DNA from: a virus
Length of the DNA: 64,000 nucleotides
Strand: one strand, 5' to 3'
Virus record (IMG/VR): IMGVR_UViG_3300046616_000358
Span: 30,662-94,661 of that record
The notes under the pieces are model-generated. The model had not been told where the DNA came from, made no database searches, and saw only the letters and a list, made by a program, of their open reading frames with translations. The translations under genes were made by a program, and so were the position numbers. Positions 21,720 through 31,900 of the stretch are shown one piece after another (positions within the stretch are counted from its first letter, which is position 1; each line of letters opens with the position of its first letter).

Positions 21720-22181
21720 ATGCCTTCCCTGCGCCGCCATAAATCCCTGCTGTATGCCCGCCTGGGCGCGCTGCCGCTGCACCTGATGGGCATGCGCAGC
21801 GCGTTGATGGACTCGATCATCGGGCGGCCGATGTTCTACATCCTCAAGGGCCATACCCCGCTGGCGGTGCCGTTCTGGCGCTATGCCTGGAATGCGGAAA
21901 CCCGGCGCAGCCCGATCACCACGGTTGCCCGCTCGTGGGTCGGGCGCTACTGGGTGTCGACCATCTTCCTCGGGGTTGATTCCAACCCGTTCAGCAAGGT
22001 GCCGCTGCTGTTCGAAACCATGGCCTTCACCATGCACCCGGATGGCTCGCGCGAGTCGCACGATGAGCAATACCGCTATCCCAGCTGGGCCGCGGCGATC
22101 CGTGGCCACCGCCGCTTGGTGGCGCGGCTGGCCAGCGCCCACGCGCAGATTTACCGACGCCGGCCGGCCCCCGACACTTAA
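21720..22181 (+). CDS. Conserved phage hypothetical protein
   Basis: This 153-residue protein contains ETRRSPITTVARSWVGRYWVSTIFLGVDSNPF, PLLFETMAF and a YPSWAAAIRGH segment. I recall phage proteins with WVSTVFLG.D.NF and LFETM motifs; they are widespread and of unknown function. It is the only plus-strand gene between the origin-like region and the late block. Its stop overlaps by 4 bp the stop of the converging minus gene. No clear ribosome site is seen. Confidence 0.6.
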   Translation: MPSLRRHKSLLYARLGALPLHLMGMRSALMDSIIGRPMFYILKGHTPLAVPFWRYAWNAETRRSPITTVARSWVGRYWVSTIFLGVDSNPFSKVPLLFETMAFTMHPDGSRESHDEQYRYPSWAAAIRGHRRLVARLASAHAQIYRRRPAPDT

Positions 22182-22462
22182 ATCTGGTCCATGGGTTCGC
22201 AGGGATAGCCCGCGAGCCCCATGCGCGCGCCAACGTCCTGCGCCCACTGGCGCGCATAGTCGTCCAGCGCCGCCTTGGTCGGCGCCTTTTCGTACAGCCT
22301 GGCCAGGGTGATCTCGTAGGTGCGTCCCGGCTCGTCCCCCAGCACCTCCATCAGGTGCCCGGCCATAAGTTCATGCGTCATCCCACCGTTCTCGCAGCGC
22401 ACGAAGAAATCGGCCATGCGGTCGTGCTTGTGGGCCTGCAGTTCCGGGGTCATTGCATCCAT
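22178..22462 (-). CDS. Small helical protein, paralogue A
   Basis: This 94-residue helical protein shares a pattern with the gene just upstream: xRCENGGMTHELMAGHLMEVL versus xRCANGTATREEMAERLLDLA, then RTYEITLARLYEKAPT versus RSYAALLAWVYAKYPT. The two probably arose by tandem duplication. Function is unknown. Confidence 0.6.
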   Translation of the reverse strand: MDAMTPELQAHKHDRMADFFVRCENGGMTHELMAGHLMEVLGDEPGRTYEITLARLYEKAPTKAALDDYARQWAQDVGARMGLAGYPCEPMDQI

Positions 22463-22752
22463 GGCTTTGCCCCTTCGGCTTGGGTCCGCGCTTGCGCGCG
22501 CATGGCGGTGTCGAATTCCTGCTGGGTCGGATACTTGGCGTAGACCCAGGCCAGCAGCGCAGCATAGCTGCGCTCCGGGTGCGGCCGCGCCAGGTCCAGC
22601 AGGCGTTCCGCCATTTCCTCGCGCGTGGCCGTCCCGTTCGCGCAGCGTGCATCGAACGCCCGCCGGGCATCAATGATCGCCTTGTTCATCACGGCGACGG
22701 TTGCCATGTCCGGCTCCGGCCCCCATACGTCTTCGTCACGGATCAGTCGCAT
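22450..22752 (-). CDS. Small helical protein, paralogue B
   Basis: This 100-residue protein is the upstream member of the duplicated pair, with an extra N-terminal segment (IRDEDVWGPEP). It overlaps the downstream paralogue by 13 bp. A GGAAGGG-type ribosome site precedes the ATG. Function is unknown. Confidence 0.6.
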   Translation of the reverse strand: MRLIRDEDVWGPEPDMATVAVMNKAIIDARRAFDARCANGTATREEMAERLLDLARPHPERSYAALLAWVYAKYPTQQEFDTAMRAQARTQAEGAKPWMQ

Positions 22753-22801
22753 CCCTTTTACCCTTCCTTGTCAGTGTGCCCTCGCAAGGTAAGGCACCGA
22801 T

Positions 22802-22815
22802 CATATCTACGCAAG
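22802..22815. promoter_or_regulatory. CATATCTACGCAAG motif, copy 2
   Basis: On the minus strand the motif reads CTTGCGTAGATATG and includes TATGAT, a -10-like box, about 50 bp upstream of the ATG at 22752. It may be the promoter of the paralogous pair. No convincing -35 box is seen. Confidence 0.4.
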
Positions 22816-22863
22816 TCGTGCCACACGCCCGCTGTTTTGGGTGCATGGAACGAGCGATCCAAG

Positions 22864-22900
22864 ACCGCATGCGGTTTTGCACATACCGCATGCGGTATTT
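22864..22900. terminator. Hairpin from two ACCGCATGCGGT copies after the giant gene
   Basis: Two identical 12-bp palindromes at 22864-22875 and 22885-22896 can pair with each other into a 12-bp stem with a 9-base loop. On the plus strand the structure is followed by ATTTTTTT, so it is a good plus-strand terminator. On the minus strand it lies just after the stop of the giant gene, but without a T-run; it might stabilise the 3' end of that mRNA. Confidence 0.6.
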
Positions 22901-22902
22901 TT

Positions 22903-25900
22903 TTAGTCGCGCACCTCCGACAACTCGCGTTTGACCGCCTGTTTCAGCGCCTTGCCGGCGGTCTTCTGGGTGCGCGCCAGCGCATCCTCGCGCATCGCCT
23001 TGGCGCGGCGGATGATGCCCGGCATGCTGATGTTGACCTTGGTGTCCGGGTTTTTTTCGTTCCAGTCGTCGCGCATGTCCCGCGCCTCGGCCACCATCGC
23101 CTCGTCGTGGTTGGCGCGGCCCTGCGCCCAGTGCTCGGCAATCTCCTGGCTGCGCATGCGGGCCTGGCTGATCATGTTCAAGGCCTGGCCCTTGGCGTCC
23201 TGGATGGCGGCGGTGCTGTTGGGCTGGAAGCCGATCGCCTTCATCCCCGCTTCCAGCGGGGTGGTGTGGTTGACGATGTAGCCGCGCGCATCGCGGTAGG
23301 TGCCGGTGCGCGCCATGTCGATGCCCTGCACCACGTTGCGCACCGCCAGCGGCGCCAGGTCGTGCGCGGCGCCGGCCAAGTTGCCGCCCAAGGCCTTGCC
23401 GCTGGCGGTGAAGGCGCGCTTGGCGAAGTCGCCGGCCGGGCCGGCCAGTTCGCCCAGGTCGCGCGTGTAGTTCTCCTTTTTGGTCCACAGGCCGCTGCCG
23501 GGCACCAGATTGCCCATGCCCATGCGGCCGGCGAAGTCGACCGGCATGCCGGGCAGCGCCGACAGGCCGTGGGTGATGAAGTCGGCGCCGCCGTCGCCCA
23601 GCACGCCGGCCAGGAATTCCTGTTTCTTGCGCCGGCTCGAGAAGTTGTAGCCGAGCCGCTGCAGCACGCCGTCGATCGCGTCTTCCAAGTCTTGCTCGAA
23701 CGGCAGGCCGTCGGCGCCGCCCAGCATGAACAGCACCGCCAGCATGTACAGCACGGCGCGCTGGCCGGCTTTCCGTTCGGGCGAGCCGGGGCGGCCGGCA
23801 AAGGCCATCTGGCTCAGCAGTTCGAGCCAGTTCACGGAATATTGCTTGAACGTCAGAAGGAGCCCGCCCACCGGGTTGCGCGCCCAGCGCGGCTTGTTGC
23901 CGGCGTTATACACGAACTGGGTGCGGTTCACCGCCTCGGTGGCGAACGCGGTCGGGTTCGGCAAGCCTTCCTCGCGCGCGGTGCGGTAGGCGGCGATGAA
24001 GGTGATCTTGCGGTTGGCCAGCTCGGCCAGCGCAAACAACTTGCCCCAGCCCAGTTTGACCTTGGCCAGGGTGTTGTGGGCGGCGGCGCGCGCATCGCCC
24101 ACCCTGGTGCCGTCGCCGGCCAGCAAGGTGCCCTTGCCGGCGCCCTGGGCCTGCAGGAAGTGGATTTCCTGCGGCGCCACCACGGCGGCCGCGTCTTTCA
24201 GCGCTTGCGCGAGGTCGGGGTCGGCGATGTCTTTCTTGGCGGCGTCGATGGTGGCCTGCTTGATGCGGGCGAAGGCTTTTTTCACCCCGCCGTACTGGGA
24301 CAGGTAAGGCAGGGTGATCGCGATCGGCTGGGTCGCATTCACCATGGCCGAGGCGACCGAGCCGCCGAGGAACTGGGCGAACATCAGGCCCGACAGGAAG
24401 GTGCCGCCGCTCTGCGGGTCGCGGATGTGCTGGCGCAGTTTCACCGCCTCGTCGGCCAGCTGGCCCTGCTGCTGGGGGATGGCCTCCACCGCCTCGTCGA
24501 TCTGGCCGCTGTGCAGGTTGCTGGCGGTCAGGCGCGCGTTGCTGTAGATGAAGCTGGCCAGCACCCGGCCCGGGTCTTCCGAGAAGCCGGCCGTGCCCTT
24601 GCGGTGGATCATGCGTTTCAGCGCGCTGCGGTTGGCCTTGGTCAGGCGCAGATAGTCCTGGTAGGCGGCGTCGCTGGCGTTGGCGTCGGCCCCCAGGCCC
24701 AGCATGGTGCCGAACAGTTCCACGGTTTCCGGGGAAATGCCGGCGAACAGCTTGTACTTTTCTTCCGATACCGTGCCCTGGCGCACCGTGGCGTGTTGGT
24801 GGTCGGCCTGCATCTTGCGCGCCATCTTGGCGGCGTCCTCGCTGTCCTCGAACATGCCGAAGTACACCTGCTGCTGGTTCTCGGTCACGTACACCGTGTA
24901 TTTGCCGAAGCGCATCAGGGGCGCGTAGCCGCGGTCGATCAAGGCCTGGCCCTTGTCGGCCAGGTTGCCGATCTGCTGGGCGGTGGCCAGGTGCTGGGCC
25001 GCCAGCGCCGGGTCTTGCTGGGCCAATGCCTCGTAGTGGTGGCGCAGCAGCAGCGCGGCGCTGGCCAGGTCGGGCGCGGCGGTGGCCTGTTGCGTCAGCG
25101 CGCCGCGCGCGTCCTTGCCGCCCATCTTCAGCATTTCGGAAATGGTCAGGTTGCCCACGCTCTGGGCGATGGCGGCGCGAAATTCGCGGTACAGGCCGAT
25201 CTGGCCCGGGTCCAGCTGGAACAGGGCGCGCAGCTCGGCGTCGCTCCACACCACGCCCGGCTGCAGCACGTTGTGCTCGTACAGGCGGTTGATGGTCTCG
25301 GCGTACACCGGCGCGGCCTGCATCCAGGTGTCGAATTCGGCCTGGTCGATGGCGCCGCGCAGCAGCAGCGCGGCGGCCTTGTCGGCGGCGCGCATGGTGG
25401 CCGCGTCGGCCTCGAGCTCGCTCACCTTGACCGGGCGCCCGCTCTCGTCGCGCGCCCACAGCAGGGTGCCTTCGAAGATCGGCGCGGCGATGGCCTTGGT
25501 GTCGGCTGCCGATACCGCCTGCTTGCGGTTGGCGCCGGCGATGTCGCGCAGGTGTTCCAGCTGCGGCAGCAGGCGCGGCGCCCGCTCGGCGGCGGCCACG
25601 GCCACGCGCGACACCTCGCCCAGGAAGGACTGCACGGCGCGGTACACGGCGTTGAAGGCCGGGTGGCGCCGCGCCAGGTTGTCCATGGTGCCGATGGTCT
25701 TGTGCCACCACGATACCTTGCCGGTGCGGTCGAGGAAGTCGCCGACCTGGTAGCCGGCGGCCAGTTCCACCTGCTTGGCGTTGTTGTAGGCGTTGGACAG
25801 GACGGTGCCGAGGTCTTGGCGCAGGTTGCCCATCAGGTCGCTTGCGCCGGGCTCGCCCGGCGGGCGTGTGACCGCCTCCTGGGCCACGCCACCACCACCG

Positions 25901-28900
25901 CCACCTGGCTTGCCGTTGACAATCTTGATCTGGTCGGGGCGGAACACGGCGTAGGTGATCTGGCTATGGCTGCCGCCGCGCGGCTCCTTCATCTTCAGGC
26001 CGTCGTAGCCGGCGTCCACCAGTGCCGTCTGGAAGTCGCCCTGGTCGTAGCGGAACAAATGCCATGCGGCGATGTCCTGGAACCATGGGGTCAGGTCGAA
26101 TTGCTTGATCACCCGTGCCGGCAGCGTCACGCCATGGTCGGCAAAGAACTGTTTCCATCCGGCCGGGTTGCGATACGCCTTGTGCGACAGGTCGAGCGGG
26201 TGCGCCAGCGCCAGGTAGGCGGTGGTGTACTTGATGTCGCGCGCGGTCTTGGCCTCATCCCCCGGCGCGATCATGCCGACATAGTGTTCCTGCTTGTGGA
26301 AGCGCTTGATCCACTCCTTGCTTTCGGCGAAGTAGAAATACGGGTGGGTGCCGCCATTGCCTTTGTACTCGAACTGGGTGATCGCGTCCCGGCCGCCGTG
26401 GTAGACCGGCAGCGGCGCGCCGGTGGCCGGGTCGACCACCGTCGAGGCGCCGAACCAGTCCTTGAATGCTTGGGTGTTGGTCTCCATGGGCGCCATGTTA
26501 ACCTCCGGCCCCCGCTGTGCAGCACGGCTGCTGTTGACGCCCAGCAGGCTCGGGTTGGCCGGATCGAAATTACCGTTGTTGCCGGTGGCGCTCTTGATCT
26601 GCCCGGCGTCGAAGGCGATGTAGACGTCGCTGTCGATCGGGCCGTAGCTGCCGTCTTCGCGCGTCAGCTGCTCGCGCCAGTTGCGCACCAGCATGCCGTC
26701 ATGGCCGGCCTGCCTGGCGCTGCGCATCGCCTCGGCCAGCGATTGGCCGTGCGGGGCGGCGGCGTCGTAGCGGGCCGGGTTGCTGATGTGCAGGTACACC
26801 GGCAGCACGTTGCCGCCGTTCAGCGCGCCGTGCTGGCCGGCATACACGCCGGCAAACTCGGGGTTGGCGGCGAAGAAGAAATCGCCTGCGGTCGGCGTGA
26901 AGCCGAGCCGGTGCAGCATGTGCTGCAGCGGCGTGCGGGTGCGACCCTTGTCGTCGCGGAAGGCGCTCACGTCGTGCATGGTGCCGTGGTACACCACGCG
27001 CGGCGTGCCGTCCGGGTTGACCACCTTCGATAGCCCGGCCGCGTTTGCTTGCAGCAGGAACTGGCGCGTCATATCATTCAAGGTGGGTGCTGTCGGCAAG
27101 GTGTTCCGGATAGGGCCGGGAGCGCTGTTCCCGCCCTGCGGACCCGTTGAATTCGTTGAATAACCGGCAGCATCCGCCCCTTGGGCCGGGCCTGCTTGTG
27201 GCGCAGCGCGGGGCGTCCTATCATTCAATGGCGGTGCCGCAGGTGCGGGATTCCCGTTAGGGTCGGTTGTTTGGCCCTCTGGACCCGACTGTGATGAAAG
27301 CCTGTCGGCATCCGCCACCGGCATCAAGTCCATCAACTCATGGTCGTAGAACAGGCGGCCATTGGCGTCCTCGCGCACGCCGGCGGTCACGATGAAGTCG
27401 TTGCCGGCGATCCGTACCTTGGCGGCGAATGCCAGCATGCGCTGGGCCGCGTTCTTGACGTTGGTGGCGTCGGCCACCAGCACCCCATGCTCGAGCAGGG
27501 CCGGCAAGGCCGCCAGTGCGCGGATCTTGTCGATGCCACCGCCGTGCTGCAGGGTTTCCTTGATGCCGTGCGCGCGCACTTCGATGGCCTGGCCGGTGGC
27601 CTGGTTGGTGTAGCCGCCCACCAGCTGCGCCTGGCCCCAGGCGCGCGCTTGCTTGCGCATCGCCTGCAGCGCGGCGTGCTCGTTGCTGCGGTTGGCGCTG
27701 ATTTCATCGCCCTGCAGGGTCGCGACCGGGGCGCCTTGGGTCAGCCGGGTCGCCTGCGCGGCCTGCTGCCAGTCGCCGAACCAGCGCTTGAAGGCGTGGG
27801 TGGCGATCTGCGTCAGGTTGCCGTGCAGGCTTGCATCGGTGCTGCTGCTGCCGTTGTTCTCGGCCATCAGGTCGCGCCCCACGGCCAGCACTTGGCTCAG
27901 CAGATCGTGCTGGGCCTTCCCCATCCCGAGCACGGCGCGCACGATGTCCACAAACCGGTCCCACAGGCTGCGCGGGCCGCTCTGCACTTGCTGCAGGGCG
28001 TGCTGGAAGGCGGGGTTGGCGTGGGCCTCGGCCACGAATTCGTCGAGGTTGCGCATGCCGTAGTGGCTGGCCAGTTGCCCGCTGCGCTTGGCGTCGGCGT
28101 ACAGGGCTTTCATCTGCATGGCCGCTTTTCCACCTTTGCGCAGGGCGCTGGCGGTGGCGGCGTGGACGAATTCGTGCAGCAGGTTGGTGGCGGCGCCGTT
28201 GGCTTCGAACAGCACCACATGGTTGCTGGTGGGTGCATAGCCGGCGCCGTGGCCTTGGGCCGGCATGCCGGTGGCAAAAGTGTAGTCGGCGGCATTGCCG
28301 GTGCCCACCGTCGGGTTCACCTGGTTGGCCAGCAGCTGTTCGGCCAGGGCGCGCTGGAACGGGGTGGCGCTGGTGGCGGCGATCTGGTGCAGCAGGTCGG
28401 TGGCGCTCGCGCCGCTGTCGATCGCGTGGTACAGGGTCTGGTCGGTGGCGCTGGCGGTGCTGGTCGCGGCCTGGTTGAACAGCGGCAGGCCGGCGGTGGC
28501 CTTGGTGCGCAGGGTGTCGGTCAGGGTGAAGCCGGGCTGGTCCAGCGTGGCCGTGTCCGGTGCCGCCATCCAGGCGTCGAAGTTGGCGTATTCGGTCGGG
28601 CGTCCCTTGGGTTGGGCGATACCAACCGCTTCGACCTTGCCGCCGCCAAGTTTCTTGAGCACGGCGTTGACGTTCTGCGGCACGATCTGGTCGTAGAAGG
28701 CTTTCATGCCGTCGCCGCCCACTTTCAGGCCGTCGCCTGACAACTCGCCGGTCGGCTGCGCCATGATCTTTTCGGCCAGTTCCTTGCCGATCACGTCGTC
28801 GAGTGATTTGCCGGCCACATCGCCCAGCGGGCCGCTGCCGCGCAGCACTTCGCCAGTCGCGTTGTCGACATACAGGGTTTGGGCGCCCTGCGCAGTCAAC

Positions 28901-31900
28901 TCGATCCGGACGCGGGTCGTATCCTTGGCGGCGGCGGCAATGTCCCATTCAATCGCGTTGACGGATTTCGACAGGTCGTAACGCTCGGCGCTTTGCTGGC
29001 CGTTGACGAACGCCACCTTGTCGTAGCCGTGGGCGGCGGCGTAGGTGATCACGCGCTTGATCGCCAGTTGCAGCCAGCCTTCGGTGCTGGTCACGAACGG
29101 GGCCGGCACCAGGCCTTGGCTGGCGCGCTGGGTATGGCGTTCGCTCAGGTCGCGGAAGCGGTTGATGGCGTCACGTTGGTCGGCGGTGTCGACTTCCCAG
29201 CGGTCCTGCCAGTCGCCATGGCTGCGCACCGCGGCCATGGCCTGGCCTAGGCTATCGAAGCCCAGCAGGTCGTTGGCCTCAAGCGCGGCGCGGGCGGCGC
29301 TGCCGGCGGCTTCCAGTTCGGCCTGGTGGTTGACGCCGCTGGCGTCGAAGCCCAGTTTCTTGCCCTGCTGTGCCCAGTCGGACTGCATTTCCTCGATGAA
29401 CAGCACGCGGTGGCCGTCGGCGTCCACGCGGTCGTTCATGCGGATGTGGGCGACGATGTTCGGTTCGGCCCAGTGGCCCGACTGGTAATTGGCGGTGTGC
29501 TTGCCCGTCGCCTTGGCGATGTCGTCGCTGTCCAGTTCCATGGCGTCGATCATGGCCAGCAGGTCGGCGCGGCTGGCACCGTCGGTGTCGGCGTCGTCAT
29601 CGTTGCGCTCGACCAGCGTGCGCAGCTGGGCGTCGCTCAGCCCCTGCACGGTCGCGGGGCCGTCCATCGGCAGGGTCAGCAGCAGTTCGCGGTAGTGCGC
29701 GCCGCCGGGCAGGGTGTAGCGGCCGTACTTGGTGGCGCCGTCATTCCCTTCCTGCGCGCCATAGGCGTCGACCTCGCGCAGCGCGGCGATGATCTCGGCC
29801 CGGCCCTGGTCGTCGAACGGTTCATCGCCGGTGATCCGCTCATATTCCGTGCGCAACTGGGCGTCGGTCATCGCCTCGTAATTGACCGGCGGCGTACCTT
29901 TTTCCACTTCCTGCACCCGCACCCCGTTCTGGTCGAGGTAGGCGGCCAGGTCATCGCGGGTCAGCTTGTCCTTGGCGCGCAGGGCCAGGTAGTCGAGGAT
30001 CCCGCTCCAGTCCAGTTCGTCTTTCTTGATGCCCAGCTTGGCGGCGTTGGCGCTCAGCCAGCTGGCCCACTGGTCGGCCGGCATGGTCGCTTGCTTGGCG
30101 CTGCCGATCTGGCGCGCCAGTTCGGAGTAGTAGCCGGGGGCGGCGCGCAGGTTGCCCATCAGGGTGCCGGCATTGGCTGCCAAGGCGTCCTTGATCCGCG
30201 CGAAGTCGAGCATGTGCAGATCGCTATTGCTGAGCACGAAGGCGTTGCCGTCGCGCGCGAACGGCACGCCGGCCTGTTGCAGCCGTTCATACAGGCGCGT
30301 GCTGTCGTCGGACAAGGTGCTTTCGCTGCGGAATGACGCCTCCGGGAAGCGGGCGGCGAATTCATCCAGACCGGTCAGGAACAGCGCCGTGGCGATTCCC
30401 TTGCCACGCGGTCGCGCATCGTCGTCGCCGCGCACTACCTCCATGTCGTTGGTGATCTCGTCATCGACATGGGCGAAGCCCACGCTGATTTGGGTGGTGC
30501 CGTCGCGCCAGATGTACTGCGCTGCGTCGTGCCCGCGTTCCTGTTTGGTGAAGCCTGCGCGCAGGTTGCCCATCAGGGGCTCGCTGTCGCTGGCGTCTTC
30601 TGCCGTGCTCAGGTTGGTGATGGTGCCTTCGTGCGAATACACCTGGCGGGTGTTGCCGTCATCTTGGCGCAGCGTGATGCGCAGGTTCCCGGCCTGCATG
30701 GTGTCGATCTGTTCGACCGTGCCCTCGATCGCAGCGCGGCCGGTGTCGGTCGGTGCGAAGCGGATGCGCTCGTCCACGGCCACCGGCGGTGGGGTGGGTT
30801 CGGCGGCGGTGGCGACGGTCGGCACCAGCCCGTCCAGAATCTCCTGGGCGGCGCGCACCGCGTTGTCGGTCAGTTGCCGCTGCCAAGCGCCGGTCGAGGG
30901 CGCCCATTTGAAGCCGGCGCTTTTCAGTTGCGCGCGGATTTCGGCGGCGGGCTTGCCGTCGAAGAATACCTGCAGGCGGTTGAGGGCGGCATTGCGCACC
31001 AGGCGCGGGCCGGTGGCTTCCACCGCGTCGCCGTTTTCCTTGGCGGCGCTGATGGCGGCCTGGGCGTCGGCGTCGTCGGCGTGGGCCTCGGCATCGGCGA
31101 TGCGGCGGGTGATTTCCTCGACCCGGTCGCGCAGGCGGCGGATTTCGGCGTTGTTGTTTTGCAACTGGTAGGCGGGGATGCCGGTGCGGCCGGCGAAGTC
31201 GGGCTTTTTCAGTGCGGCGATCTGGTCCGGCTGGTAGCCCAGCGCGGCCAGTTGCGCGTCGTCGTCCTTGCGCAGGGCGGCGTTGGTGGCCTTGTACAGT
31301 TCCTGGGTCTGCTCGCGGCCGGCCAGCTTGGCCTGGGCGTTCTTCAGTTCGGAGGCGAGCGACTGGTCGACGGCGCCGCGCAATACCCGGGTCAGGCGCT
31401 TGGCGGCCTTGTCCAGGTATTCGTTCGCTTCTTCGGCGCGGCGGTCGGCGCTCTCGCCTTTCTTGCGGTTCGATTCCACCGGGAAGCGGGCCGGGCCGGT
31501 GATCATGCTGCTCATCACGCGGCTATGGGCGGCCAGGTAGCTGTTGGTCAGGGCCGCGTAGTGGGCGGCGGCGCTGTTGAATTCGGCCACGAAGTCGGCC
31601 TGGCGGTCTGCGGGGGCGGCGTGGTAGGCGCGCTCGAAGCGCTGCCACAATGCCATCACGTCGCGGAAGTAGCTGCGCCGCACCGAGGCGCCGCGCGCTT
31701 CCGGGCTGTGCGAGGTGCCGGCAAAGGCGCGCACGGCGGCGCCCAGCGGGATCGCACTTTCCGAAATATGCACCGGCAGGCTGGCGGCATAGTCGTGCAT
31801 GCCGCTGTACTGGCCGTCATGGATGGCTTCGGCCAGCGGGTCGCGCAGCATGCTGCCGCGCGATTGGTCGTGCTCGTTCCAGCGCTTGCCGGTCTGTTCC

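Noticed and set aside
22453-27033. A 1526-codon plus-strand open frame
   Set aside because: It is antisense to the giant gene, has the Gly/Arg/Val composition of a GC-rich shadow frame, and lacks a ribosome site or domain. Similar antisense frames at 32512-37227, 42172-45240, 10822-13236 and 3380-5071 were rejected for the same reason.
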